From an uncultured Pontibacter sp. (lineage in GTDB: Bacteria; Bacteroidota; Bacteroidia; Cytophagales; Hymenobacteraceae), in assembly GCF_947499215.1 (NCBI RefSeq), contig NZ_CANMNI010000003.1, forward strand, positions 744,001 to 808,000: DNA of 64,000 nt, in the 5' to 3' direction. The notes under the pieces are model-generated. The model searched no databases and was not told the origin of the DNA. It saw only the letters and a list, made by a program, of their open reading frames with translations. Shown here piece by piece: positions 27,191 through 35,525 of this stretch. The stretch's first letter is position 1, and each line of letters starts with the position of its first letter. The translations under genes and the position numbers were made by a program.

Positions 27191-27231
27191 TTAGCAGTAA
27201 TCAGTAAACATTTAGCAGTGATCAGTAAACA
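27191..27231. repeat. Two tandem copies of a 20-base unit upstream of the DtxR gene
   Basis: TTAGCAGTAATCAGTAAACA (27191-27210) is followed after one base by the same unit with a single change (27212-27231). The surrounding 27180-27290 is rich in CAGTTAAC/ACTGATAACTG pieces also found at 30500-30555. Confidence 0.75.
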
Positions 27232-27290
27232 ATAAAGAGTTATCAAGGATTATTCAGAGATAACTGAATACTGTTCACTGATAACTGTAA

Positions 27291-28289
27291 CTACCATCTA
27301 ATAAGCGCGGAGGCCCACGTGAAGCCTGAGCCGAAAGCGGCCATGCAAACGAGGTCACCTTCTTTGATGCGACCTTCCTGTACGGCTTCGCTCAAAGCAA
27401 TCGGTACGGAGGCGGCGGTAGTGTTACCGTACTTGTGGATGTTGCTCATTACTTTCTCAGCTGGTAAGCCCATCTTCTGTTGGATGTAGGAGGTGATGCG
27501 CAAATTGGCCTGATGGGGTATAAGCATGTCTACATCAGATGGCTTATATCCGTTCTTGTTAAGTGCTTCTTCAATCACTTCCGGGAAGCGTGTCACGGCG
27601 TGTTTGAACACTTGGTTGCCATTCATGTAAGGGTATATCGTTCCCTCGTCAATCATCTCATGCGTTAAGCGGTCTTTTTTGGTGCTGCCCGGATCAATCA
27701 CGGCCAGTTCTTCTGCAAACTCACCGTCGGCATGCAAGTGCGTGGACAAAATGCCGCGCTCTGTGCTTTCAGAAGGGGTGAGTACTACCGCGCCGGCACC
27801 GTCTCCGAATATCACTGACACGTTTCGGCCACGGGTAGAGAAGTCGAGACCGTTAGAGTGGATCTCAGAGCCTACCACCAGTATGTTGTCGTACATACCC
27901 GTTTTGATGAACTGATCAGCTACCGAGAGCGCGTAAACGAAGCCAGAGCACTGGTTGCGCACATCCAACGCCGGAATCTCTTTCAGACCCATCTCGCGCT
28001 GCATCAACACGCCAGAACCCGGGAACACATAATCTGGGCTAAGGGTGGCGAACACGATCATATCCACGTCCTCTGGCTTTAGGCCAGCCATTTCAAGGGC
28101 TTTCATAGAGGCTTTGGCGCCCATATTGGAGGTGGTGTCTTTGCCTTCCTGAAAATAGCGACGCTCTTTGATACCCGTCCGCTCTTGGATCCATTCATCA
28201 GAAGTATCCATCAGTTTTTCGAGATCCTTATTGGTCACCACCTTTTCAGGTACGTAATGGCCTACGCCGGCTATCTTTGAATTTCGCAT
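27291..28289 (-). CDS. fabH: 3-oxoacyl-[ACP] synthase III
   Basis: Starts fatty-acid synthesis by condensing acetyl-CoA (or a branched primer) with malonyl-ACP. The Cys-His-Asn triad is visible: Cys114 in NQCSGFVY, His259 in IPHQANLRI and Asn289 in YGNTTAAS. GDGAGAVVL and the C-terminal FGSGFTWASALIRW are also present, and the 332-residue length is normal. Bacteroidota often carry more than one FabH, so a role in another pathway cannot be excluded. A -7 element at 28309-28316 lies just upstream of the ATG at 28289. Confidence 0.93.
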   Translation of the reverse strand: MRNSKIAGVGHYVPEKVVTNKDLEKLMDTSDEWIQERTGIKERRYFQEGKDTTSNMGAKASMKALEMAGLKPEDVDMIVFATLSPDYVFPGSGVLMQREMGLKEIPALDVRNQCSGFVYALSVADQFIKTGMYDNILVVGSEIHSNGLDFSTRGRNVSVIFGDGAGAVVLTPSESTERGILSTHLHADGEFAEELAVIDPGSTKKDRLTHEMIDEGTIYPYMNGNQVFKHAVTRFPEVIEEALNKNGYKPSDVDMLIPHQANLRITSYIQQKMGLPAEKVMSNIHKYGNTTAASVPIALSEAVQEGRIKEGDLVCMAAFGSGFTWASALIRW

Positions 28290-28308
28290 AGTATAAGGTT
28301 TAGCTTTA

Positions 28309-28316
28309 CAAATATA
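28309..28316 (-). promoter_or_regulatory. Promoter -7 element for fabH
   Basis: Minus strand TATATTTG, matching TAnnTTTG, 20 bases upstream of the fabH ATG. No good -33 TTTG is seen at the usual spacing. Confidence 0.45.
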
Positions 28317-28379
28317 CTGATTTATAACGAATTTAGATTCGTCTAAAAATTAATTTTAATTATCTTTAATCTCTCTTCC

Positions 28380-29513
28380 TTATTTAGTCAGAAGATCCTG
28401 CACAAGTGCTAAGAGCTTTTCTTCTTCGCTCTGCCAGAAGATATCATCCGGTATACCTTGAGCATAGAAGCGCATTGACAGCAGCTGTTTATATAAGACA
28501 GGAACATCCACAGTTCTGAAATCGATGGACAGGCCGGCCCCGCTTCCCTCTACTATGCCTTGCCACAAAGGGTTTTGCTGTATGAGGGTCGGCAGAGCAT
28601 GCGCCATGTATTCGTAGTGTTTGGTAGGAATACAACGGAAGGTGCTGGCATTGGGGCGGTAAGGTAAAAGTCCGATATGACTTTCGCCCATTTTCTCTAA
28701 AATAAGCCTGTGCGGTACGAGCCTATCGCCTCCTATCAACTCGACAAAGGGTAGCTTCTGGCAGGCTGCTTGCAGCCGATCCCATGTCTGGGCGTTGGCG
28801 CAGTAACCGATAATGGTGAGCTGAACGGCAGTATTAAGCGCATGGAGTCTCTCGACGAGCGCTATTGCTTCCCATACGCCGTATTCCTCCGCAATGGTGC
28901 CGCTGTAAAGCAAGCGCAGCGGACCCTCAGTAGGTATGGCTACCGGGGTGTCCGGTATAATTTGGTTGCTGGGAGCTTTGTACTTGTTCTCGATAAAGGT
29001 ATAGCGACCCTGCACGAAAGGAAGCTCCTCAGCATAACTGCGCTCGGCTAGGAGAAAGTGGTCAATACCGTTGGCGGTCAGTTTCTCAAAGCCACGCACA
29101 CCAAAAGCCATTAGGTGCTTTAGTCCTTGGCTGTAGTTGTGTTGCGCCCGCAGGTTCAGGCTGTAGTTTTCCTGCACATCATAGACTAAGTCACACTTGT
29201 ATTTCTGTTTGTATAGATAGCTAACTAAAAGTAACTCATGGGTGCTAACGATAATAAGTTCAGGTTTTACTTGAAGTAATAGCTGGTAGTAATCATACTG
29301 CGCCTTTGCCCTCCCAAGGCTCAATCTTTTAAAACTAAAGATAGGATGGAAGCTAATGTTGTGAGGTGCGTTTTCGGGTATGGGTGCTTCGTAAGCGCAA
29401 ATGTGCACGTAAGAGCCGGGTAGCTTGCTGATGGTCACCCCTAGCTTTTCATATAGGCGAGTGTCATTTATGGGCTTCAAGAGTGAAGCTATCAGGATTC
29501 TCTTTTCAGACAT
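28380..29513 (-). CDS. Glycosyltransferase (GT4-like)
   Basis: A 377-residue cytoplasmic protein with the two-domain layout of GT-B glycosyltransferases. Support comes from RLLYSGTIAEEYGVWEAIALVERL near residue 205, VQLTIIGYCANAQTW near 230, HIGLLPYRPNASTFRCIPTKHYEYMAHALP near 285-315 (where E in the HYEYM stretch matches the donor-binding site), and LSIDF near 340. N-terminal residues 1-180 are the acceptor domain. Donor and acceptor sugars cannot be told. The gene is divergent from dapD with a very short gap. Confidence 0.8.
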   Translation of the reverse strand: MSEKRILIASLLKPINDTRLYEKLGVTISKLPGSYVHICAYEAPIPENAPHNISFHPIFSFKRLSLGRAKAQYDYYQLLLQVKPELIIVSTHELLLVSYLYKQKYKCDLVYDVQENYSLNLRAQHNYSQGLKHLMAFGVRGFEKLTANGIDHFLLAERSYAEELPFVQGRYTFIENKYKAPSNQIIPDTPVAIPTEGPLRLLYSGTIAEEYGVWEAIALVERLHALNTAVQLTIIGYCANAQTWDRLQAACQKLPFVELIGGDRLVPHRLILEKMGESHIGLLPYRPNASTFRCIPTKHYEYMAHALPTLIQQNPLWQGIVEGSGAGLSIDFRTVDVPVLYKQLLSMRFYAQGIPDDIFWQSEEEKLLALVQDLLTK

Positions 29514-29526
29514 CGCCTAAATTTAA

Positions 29527-29534
29527 TACTTTTG
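29527..29534 (+). promoter_or_regulatory. Promoter -7 element for dapD
   Basis: TACTTTTG matches TAnnTTTG; a TTTTC at 29503-29507 is a weak -33 candidate. Transcription would start near 29541, so translation from the upstream in-frame codon at 29532 is ruled out and the ATG at 29565 is favoured. Confidence 0.55.
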
Positions 29535-29564
29535 CGCTTTGATTCTTATAAAACGAAAAATAGT

Positions 29565-30377
29565 ATGGCACTACAGCAGATAATAGAGTCAGCTTGGGAA
29601 AACCGTGAGCTGCTTAAAGAACAGAATACCGTAGAGGCGATCCGCGCCGTGATCGAAGAGCTTGACAAAGGTCGTCTGCGTGTGGCAGAGCCCGCGGGTG
29701 ATGATTGGAAAGTGAACGAGTGGGTGAAAAAGGCAGTGCTAATGTACTTCCCGATCCAAGCCATGAAGACGATCGAAGTAGGTCCTTTCGAGTTTCATGA
29801 CAAGATTGCCCTTAAAAAGAACTATGCCGAGCTGGGCGTGCGCGTAGTGCCTCATGCCGTGGCCCGCTATGGCGCCTACTTGGCAAAAGGCGTGATCATG
29901 ATGCCGTCTTATGTAAACATAGGCGCTTATGTGGAAGAAGGCACGATGGTCGATACATGGGCTACTGTGGGCAGCTGCGCGCAGGTAGGCAAGCACGTGC
30001 ACCTGAGCGGTGGCGTGGGCCTAGGAGGTGTTCTAGAGCCTGTGCAGGCTGCGCCTGTAATTATCGAAGACGGAGCCTTTATCGGTTCTAGAAGCATTCT
30101 GGTGGAAGGCTGCCGTATTGGCAAAGAAGCAGTAATCGGTGCGGGCGTGACCATTACGGGCAGTTCCAAGATCATCGACGTGACAGGTTCAGAACCAAAA
30201 GAATACAAAGGCTATGTACCGCCGCGTGCCGTGGTAATCCCGGGTTCCTATACCAAGAAGTTCCCAGGTGGTGACTTCCAAGTACCGTGCGCCCTGATCA
30301 TCGGTCAGCGCAAAGAGAGTACTGACCTAAAAACCTCCCTGAACGACGCCTTGCGCGAGAATGCAGTAGCAGTCTAG
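29565..30377 (+). CDS. dapD: Tetrahydrodipicolinate N-succinyltransferase
   Basis: Transfers succinyl from succinyl-CoA to tetrahydrodipicolinate in lysine and diaminopimelate synthesis. The protein (270 residues from ATG 29565) has an N-terminal helical domain and a left-handed beta-helix of hexapeptide turns (VGVRVVPHAVARYGAYLAKG onward, GSRSILVEGCRIGKEAVIGAG). The MPSYVNIGAYVEEGTMVDTW stretch is characteristic of DapD. Diaminopimelate is needed for peptidoglycan, consistent with the several cell-wall enzymes nearby. A strong bidirectional terminator follows. Confidence 0.95.
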   Translation: MALQQIIESAWENRELLKEQNTVEAIRAVIEELDKGRLRVAEPAGDDWKVNEWVKKAVLMYFPIQAMKTIEVGPFEFHDKIALKKNYAELGVRVVPHAVARYGAYLAKGVIMMPSYVNIGAYVEEGTMVDTWATVGSCAQVGKHVHLSGGVGLGGVLEPVQAAPVIIEDGAFIGSRSILVEGCRIGKEAVIGAGVTITGSSKIIDVTGSEPKEYKGYVPPRAVVIPGSYTKKFPGGDFQVPCALIIGQRKESTDLKTSLNDALRENAVAV

Positions 30378-30462
30378 ACAGTTATCAATAAACAGTAAGC
30401 AATTATTGATGAATGATTATCAGTTTACAGATTAGGGTAATTGCTCTCTAGTCTCAATACAA

Positions 30463-30498
30463 AAGAAAGCCCCGGTTCCAAAGAGCCGGGGCTTTCTT
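30463..30498. terminator. Bidirectional terminator between dapD and the hydroxyacyl-CoA dehydrogenase
   Basis: A perfect 13-base stem AAGAAAGCCCCGG / CCGGGGCTTTCTT with a 10-base loop lies between convergent genes. The A-rich and T-rich flanks suit both directions. Confidence 0.9.
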
Positions 30499-30556
30499 AT
30501 TTGTTAACTGGTTACTGATAATTGTTAACTGATAACTGTTTACTGTTAACTGAAAT
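30499..30556. repeat. GTTAACTG/ACTGATAACTG repeat cluster
   Basis: Short overlapping direct and inverted copies of GTTAACTG, ACTGATAA and ACTGTTTACTGTTAACTG fill this gap and include the stop codon of the dehydrogenase gene. The same vocabulary occurs at 27180-27290 and partly at 30380-30430. Confidence 0.6.
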
Positions 30557-31451
30557 GCTGTTTTTTCTTAAAGCGGTCTGCCACGATCAGTTCTTTGGTG
30601 CCGTGTGTCCAAGAATAGAAGCCCTGTCCCGATTTAGCGCCTTTGTGACCGGCCTGTACCATGTTCACCAATAGTGGGCAAGGAGCGTATTTCGGGTTGC
30701 CGAAACCGTCGTGCAGCACGTTTAAGATGGAAAGGCAAACATCCAGACCGATAAAGTCAGCCAGTTGTAGTGGTCCCATTGGGTGGGCCATGCCTAGTTT
30801 CATGATCGTGTCGATTTCCTCCACACCGGCCACACCTTCATATAAGGAGTAGATTGCCTCATTGATCATTGGCATCAGGATGCGGTTGGCCACGAAGCCC
30901 GGGTAGTCGTTGCACTCGGTAGGCACTTTGCCCAGTTGCAGCGACATGTCCATTACCTGCGTCGTCACCTCGTCAGAAGTAGAGTAGCCGCGTATGATTT
31001 CAACCAGTTTCATTACTGGCACCGGATTCATAAAGTGCATGCCAATTACCTTGTCCGGACGGTTAGTCACAGAGGCTATCTTGGTGATGGAGATAGAAGA
31101 GGTGTTGCTAGCTAGGATAGCCTCTGGCTTGGCAAACGAGTCGAGGTCTTTGAAAATCTTCAGTTTCAGGTCCACGTTCTCAGTCGCCGCCTCCACAACA
31201 AGGTCAGCCTCCTGCACGCCTTCCTGCATATTCGTATAGGTAGTGATATGGCTCAGCGTTTTCTCTTTTTGCTCTTCCGTTAAGTTGCCTTTGGCGATAA
31301 TGCGGTCGAGGTTCTTGGAGATGGTGGCTAGCGCTTTATTGAGCGCTTCCTCTGAAATATCAATTAATGAAACAGAAAAGCCATTTTGAGCAAAAACATG
31401 GGCAATGCCATTGCCCATGGTGCCGGAACCGATAACTGCTATTTTTTTCAT
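30546..31451 (-). CDS. 3-hydroxyacyl-CoA (3-hydroxybutyryl-CoA) dehydrogenase
   Basis: Oxidises 3-hydroxyacyl-CoA with NAD+ in fatty-acid or butyrate-type metabolism. The N-terminal Rossmann fold has IGSGTMGNGIAHVFA (residues 7-21), and the catalytic His is in GMHFMNPVPVMKLVEII. The C-terminal helical domain contains DYPGFVANRILMPMINEA and GMAHPMGPLQLADFIGLD. At 301 residues it is the short stand-alone form, not the fused FadB type. A -7 element at 31483-31490 precedes it. Confidence 0.92.
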   Translation of the reverse strand: MKKIAVIGSGTMGNGIAHVFAQNGFSVSLIDISEEALNKALATISKNLDRIIAKGNLTEEQKEKTLSHITTYTNMQEGVQEADLVVEAATENVDLKLKIFKDLDSFAKPEAILASNTSSISITKIASVTNRPDKVIGMHFMNPVPVMKLVEIIRGYSTSDEVTTQVMDMSLQLGKVPTECNDYPGFVANRILMPMINEAIYSLYEGVAGVEEIDTIMKLGMAHPMGPLQLADFIGLDVCLSILNVLHDGFGNPKYAPCPLLVNMVQAGHKGAKSGQGFYSWTHGTKELIVADRFKKKQHFS

Positions 31452-31885
31452 AGAGATGTATGCTGTAGTTAAAAATCCATTACAAAGCTAACAGAATTCA
31501 GGCAAACATAGGATTTAAAAATGTTTCTCTTGGAAGACTTCAATTTTAATAGGGAGGTGTTTGGTCAGAGAATACTTCTAGGCAGTTTGTATAGCTAATA
31601 TTCTATACCAAATTATAGAAGACAATTCAAGAAACATAAGTTTATTCGATAAGGCTGTTAATCAAGAGAATAAGCGTGTAATTGTATGCCCATATATGAA
31701 GTGGAATAAATATAAATCAGATAAAATATACAAAAAAATGCGATTATATAAATCCTTCTAAGTAATAGGCGCGTAAAAAGCATAAAACAAAAAAATGCAA
31801 AGTCAGTTTTTAGGCTGGCGTTGGAAGCAAAGCAGAAGGCTTTGCGTTCATTGCAACAAAAAGGAGAAATTAAATCTAAACAACT
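31452..31885. other. AT-rich intergenic region upstream of the DUF5670 pair
   Basis: No gene seen. The left part carries the dehydrogenase promoter. A hairpin GCAAAGC-AGAAG-GCTTTGC at 31827-31845 lies in the probable leader of the first DUF5670 gene, which may be stress-controlled. No TAnnTTTG match was found on the plus strand. Confidence 0.5.
31483..31490 (-). promoter_or_regulatory. Promoter -7 element for the hydroxyacyl-CoA dehydrogenase
   Basis: Minus strand TAGCTTTG, matching TAnnTTTG, about 32 bases upstream of the ATG at 31451. A TTTG at 31503-31506 is closer than the usual -33 spacing. Confidence 0.45.
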
Positions 31886-32038
31886 ATGGGAAATTTACTG
31901 TATATCATAGCCGTTGTGCTTGTGATCTTTTGGCTGATCGGATTCCTCGGATTCCCTGACGCTGTTGGTGGTATTATCCACGTACTTTTAGTGCTCGCTG
32001 TCATTGCAGTTGTGCTGCGATTGATACGAGGTGTTTAA
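31886..32038 (+). CDS. DUF5670 (lmo0937) family small membrane protein, copy 1
   Basis: A 50-residue protein beginning MGNLLYIIAVVLVIFWLIGF with two hydrophobic helices separated by LGFPDAVGG and ending RLIRGV. This is the typical pattern of lmo0937/DUF5670 microproteins, which sit in the inner membrane and have no assigned function. It is followed 68 bases later by a near-identical paralogue, so a recent tandem duplication is clear. Confidence 0.85.
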   Translation: MGNLLYIIAVVLVIFWLIGFLGFPDAVGGIIHVLLVLAVIAVVLRLIRGV

Positions 32039-32106
32039 CCTATATAGCAGAACTACGTTAGATAGGGTATTAGATCAAATTTTGAAAAACAAAAATATTT
32101 AAAACT

Positions 32107-32256
32107 ATGGGAAATTTATTGTATATCATAGCCGTTGTGCTTGTAATCTTTTGGCTAATCGGATTCCTAGGATTCCCTGATGCCGTTGGTGGATTGATTC
32201 ACATTCTATTGGTGATCGCCGTGATCGTGGTACTGCTACGACTCATACGCGGTTGA
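32107..32256 (+). CDS. DUF5670 (lmo0937) family small membrane protein, copy 2
   Basis: A 49-residue paralogue of the preceding gene. The first 29 residues are identical, and differences are conservative (GGLIHILLVIAVIVVLLRLIRG). DNA identity is also high across the first 80 bases. A strong terminator follows at 32272-32307, suggesting the two are one short transcript. Confidence 0.85.
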   Translation: MGNLLYIIAVVLVIFWLIGFLGFPDAVGGLIHILLVIAVIVVLLRLIRG

Positions 32257-32271
32257 TAGACGTATACTTAA

Positions 32272-32307
32272 AAAAAAGGGCTGCAAAGAAATTTGCAGCC
32301 CTTTTTT
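32272..32307. terminator. Terminator after the DUF5670 pair
   Basis: A 16-base perfect stem (AAAAAAGGGCTGCAAA) with a GAAA loop and a T-run lies between convergent genes. It can serve both directions. Confidence 0.9.
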
Positions 32308-32331
32308 GTGTTTGTGCCTTACGACTCTTTG

Positions 32332-33015
32332 CTATCTTCTGAAAGGAAAACTGAAGCCCGCTCTAATAACCGGATTAGAATAAGGAGACGGGTTGGTGTC
32401 GTTGAAGTTATACAGCAGAAGAATATCCGCTGCTCCTCTTTCTCCAATTTTTTGACGGTAACCAAGTCCAGCCATCGGTATGCCTTTTGAAATACGAGCC
32501 TTCTCGAGTGGTCCTGTACTATGGTTTTGATATAAATATTCTACGCTCAGCTGCTCATATTCAGCATGAATCAGAAAGTTGTTGAAAACTTGTTGCTGTG
32601 CAAAGAAACGCGCCCCGTAGTTGTGTAGGCTCCTTGCCACGTAGCGCTGATAATGGTAAACTCCACCTATCCCGAGCCAAAACGTTTCAGTGGCCCGGAA
32701 GCCTAGCACCGGTAGCAAAGAGACATTAGTAAAGGTGCCAAACTGAAGCCCGAAACTGCCTCCCCAAAACATGCGGTCCAGTAGGGCTTGGGGCTCCTCC
32801 TCGCCGGGGCGCACTACCTGTGGCCGAATCACCTCCGGTTGAGGTTGTGGCTGCACCACGCGCGGCTGACGCTGCTGCTGTGGCTCTACGGTGGGGCCTG
32901 TGGGCAGTTCACGTTTACGGCGCACCGTATCAGGTTCGGTTTGGGCCATGGCGGCTGTGCTCCCCAAAAGGCAGCACAGCACCAGTATAAAGCAAAGGCT
33001 AAAGCGTAGCGGCAT
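32332..33015 (-). CDS. Secreted outer-membrane beta-barrel-like protein
   Basis: A 227-residue protein with a signal peptide (MPLRFSLCFILVLCCLLG ... AMAQ), then a Pro/Gln/Arg-rich linker (residues 35-72), then about 140 residues of alternating strands with aromatic girdles (WGGSFGLQFGTFTNV, FWLGIGGVYHYQRY, ADILLLYNF) and a terminal strand ending in Phe-Arg-Arg (AGFSFPFRR). This suits a small outer-membrane barrel. The exact family and role are not recognised. Confidence 0.65.
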   Translation of the reverse strand: MPLRFSLCFILVLCCLLGSTAAMAQTEPDTVRRKRELPTGPTVEPQQQRQPRVVQPQPQPEVIRPQVVRPGEEEPQALLDRMFWGGSFGLQFGTFTNVSLLPVLGFRATETFWLGIGGVYHYQRYVARSLHNYGARFFAQQQVFNNFLIHAEYEQLSVEYLYQNHSTGPLEKARISKGIPMAGLGYRQKIGERGAADILLLYNFNDTNPSPYSNPVIRAGFSFPFRR

Positions 33016-33051
33016 ATCTTGATTGGTTACAGGTTGTCGCAGACTTATACG

Positions 33052-34677
33052 CTATACCTTTTCAGTGGCGTACATTTTTTTGCGGAGTTCTTTTATATTG
33101 GCATCCGACAGGTACTCTTCGTAACCCATACGCTTGTCAATGATGCCGCCCGGTGTCAGTTCAATGATACGGTTGGCGATCGTGTCAACAAACTGTAAGT
33201 CGTGCGAAGAGAAGAGGATGGTTCCGTCAAAGTCACGCAGTGAGTTATTGAGTGCCGTAATAGACTCCAGATCCAAGTGATTGGTCGGCTCGTCGAACAC
33301 CAGCACGTTGCCAGACTGCAGCATCATGCGCGAAAACATGCAGCGCACTTTCTCACCACCTGACAGTACATTGGCTTTCTTGAGCGACTCTTCTCCTGAG
33401 AAGAGCATACGGCCTAGGAAACCACGGATAAAGCTTTCGTCTTTCTCAACAGAGTACTGACGCAGCCAGTCTACTAGATTAAGGTCTGTGTCGAAGAACT
33501 CTTGGTTATCTTTCGGGAAGAAAGAGGAGGTGATTGTCGTGCCCCATTTAAACTCACCGCTGTCTGCCTGCTCTTCTTCAAACAGTATCTTAAAGAAAGT
33601 AGAGGCGGCAATGTCGTTACGACCGATTACGGCGATCTTGTCGCCCTTGTCCATCATAAAGCTGATGTTGGTGAAGATTGGCTGTCCGTCGATAGACTTG
33701 CTCAGGTTCTCCACGTGCAGAATCTGGTTACCTGCCTCACGCTCTGGCTTAAAGGCGATGTAAGGGTATTTACGAGATGAAGGCTGAATGTCCTCCACCG
33801 TTAGTTTCTCGAGCAGTTTGGCACGGGAAGTCGCCTGCTTCGACTTAGAGGCGTTGGCGCTGAAGCGACGGATGAACTCTTCAAGTTCCTTGCGCTTGTC
33901 TTCTGTCTTTTTGTTGGCGTCAGTACGCTGTTTCAAAGCCAGCTGACTCGACTGGTACCAGAAACCGTAGTTACCTGCAAACATCTTGATCTTACCGAAG
34001 TCAATGTCGGCCACGTGCGTACACACCGCGTCTAGGAAGTGGCGGTCGTGCGATACCACGATCACCGTGTTCTGGAAATTATCGAGGAAGTTCTCCAACC
34101 ACATAATGGATTCAGCGTCCAAGTGGTTGGTCGGTTCGTCGAGCAACAGAATATCCGGGTTACCAAAGAGGGCCTGTGCCAAGAGCACGCGAACCTTCTC
34201 GCTACCGCTCAGATCTTTCATGAGGGCATAGTGCAGGTCTTCGCTGATGCCAAGACCACTCAGGAGTTCGGCAGCCTCATACTCGGCATTCCAGCCTTCC
34301 AGATCGGCAAACTCGCCTTCCAGTTCTGCGGCTCGCACACCGTCTTCTTCCGAGAAGTCAGCTTTGGCATAGATTGCATCTTTCTCCTGCATGATATCGA
34401 ACAGGCGCTTGTGGCCCATGATCACGGTTTGGAGTACCGGGAATTCGTCGTACTCGAAGTGGTTCTGCTTGAGCACGGCTAGACGGGCATTGGCCGGGAT
34501 TTCTACCGTGCCGGTGTTTGGGTCAATTTCTCCGGAGAGTATTTTCAGAAAAGTCGACTTGCCCGCGCCGTTGGCCCCAATAAGGCCATAGCAGTTTCCG
34601 GGTAAAAACTTGATGGTGACTTCGTCAAACAGAGTACGCTTGCCATAGGACAGGCTTACATTGTTGGTGCTGATCAT
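33052..34677 (-). CDS. ABC-F family ATPase (YbiT-like), degenerate second Walker A
   Basis: A 541-residue cytoplasmic protein with two ABC domains and no membrane part, the ABC-F layout of ribosome-associated translation factors. Domain 1 has GANGAGKST near residue 36, LSGSEKVRVLLA and LLLDEPTNHLD. Domain 2 has LSGGEKVRCMFS and VFDEPTNHLD, but its Walker A reads GRNDIAAST in place of GxNGxGKST, lacking the Gly-Lys. The linker (about 240-300) carries the charged helical Y-loop. Promoter at 34715-34749. The role in translation or ribosome protection is inferred from the family. Confidence 0.9.
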   Translation of the reverse strand: MISTNNVSLSYGKRTLFDEVTIKFLPGNCYGLIGANGAGKSTFLKILSGEIDPNTGTVEIPANARLAVLKQNHFEYDEFPVLQTVIMGHKRLFDIMQEKDAIYAKADFSEEDGVRAAELEGEFADLEGWNAEYEAAELLSGLGISEDLHYALMKDLSGSEKVRVLLAQALFGNPDILLLDEPTNHLDAESIMWLENFLDNFQNTVIVVSHDRHFLDAVCTHVADIDFGKIKMFAGNYGFWYQSSQLALKQRTDANKKTEDKRKELEEFIRRFSANASKSKQATSRAKLLEKLTVEDIQPSSRKYPYIAFKPEREAGNQILHVENLSKSIDGQPIFTNISFMMDKGDKIAVIGRNDIAASTFFKILFEEEQADSGEFKWGTTITSSFFPKDNQEFFDTDLNLVDWLRQYSVEKDESFIRGFLGRMLFSGEESLKKANVLSGGEKVRCMFSRMMLQSGNVLVFDEPTNHLDLESITALNNSLRDFDGTILFSSHDLQFVDTIANRIIELTPGGIIDKRMGYEEYLSDANIKELRKKMYATEKV

Positions 34678-35009
34678 AGATAGCTGTTAATGAGTATGTA
34701 AAACGATTGCGGTGCAAAAATAAGAAATAAAAACCGTCTTTTTTTCAAATTGCTGTAAACCAAAGGCTAAGCAGGGATTAGGAGCCCGTTAATTCCTTTG
34801 AAATGAAGCGCTTCGGAATAGTGGAGGAAAAATTTATGCTGCAAATCACAACGCCACGCCACTTTCTCGAGTATATTGATTTAATTATATACGGCAGATT
34901 ACACCTGCTTTGCGGATCACATCGAGTAATGTGTCCCGTTTTATAACCATCCGTGCAGCTAATCTGTTCATTTTTAAAAACGAAGGATTATTACAAAATC
35001 AGTAAACAT
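34678..35009. other. Intergenic region between ABC-F and DUF4199 genes
   Basis: Apart from the ABC-F promoter at 34715-34749, nothing supported is seen. An open frame upstream of 35010 starts at GTG 34953 but adds non-conserved residues. No clear plus-strand promoter match. Confidence 0.5.
34715..34749 (-). promoter_or_regulatory. Promoter for the ABC-F gene
   Basis: On the minus strand TTTG (34749-34746), 23-base spacer, TATTTTTG (34722-34715). Both Bacteroidota boxes are present; the predicted start lies about 30 bases before the ATG at 34677. Confidence 0.6.
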
Positions 35010-35480
35010 ATGGCACTATCTAAAATCACCTATCAAAAGGTATCTCTAAAATATGGTATTTTCGTCGGTATAGCACACGTTATTTTCTTCTTGGTAATGC
35101 GCTTGCTCAACCTGCAGAACAGGGTGGAGCTTTCGTTTCTGAGCGGACTGTTCCTTGTGATAGGTATAGCGGTGGCCATTGCCAATTTCAAGAAGGCAAA
35201 GGGCGGTACGATCAACTACTTTCAGGGCTTGGCGATCGGAGCGACAACCGGTGTGGTTTCCTCCACTATTCTGGCGCTGTTCTTGGTGATTTACGTTACC
35301 ACGCTCGACACAGCATATCTGGCTAGTTTGCAGTCAAGCTCCTTGTTCCCCGTAAGTCTTTCAGTATTGTCGCTGTTTGTGCTTACGATCATCTATGGCA
35401 CCATTCCGGGTTTTATTATTTCCTTTGTGGCCATGCAATGGTTCAAACGCGCTGACCATACCGTTCCGGAGCGCATCTAA
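35010..35480 (+). CDS. DUF4199 domain membrane protein, copy 1
   Basis: ATG at 35010 (MALSKITYQKVSLKYGIFVG) gives 156 residues with four hydrophobic helices, a GGTINYFQGLAIG loop and the terminal FIISFVAMQWFKR. These match DUF4199, a family common in Bacteroidota, of unknown function. An upstream GTG at 34953 is less plausible. A paralogue follows after 45 bases. Confidence 0.85.
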   Translation: MALSKITYQKVSLKYGIFVGIAHVIFFLVMRLLNLQNRVELSFLSGLFLVIGIAVAIANFKKAKGGTINYFQGLAIGATTGVVSSTILALFLVIYVTTLDTAYLASLQSSSLFPVSLSVLSLFVLTIIYGTIPGFIISFVAMQWFKRADHTVPERI

Positions 35481-35525
35481 TCTAGCCTTACCTTAAAACA
35501 TACTCATCATTCACCCACTATACCT

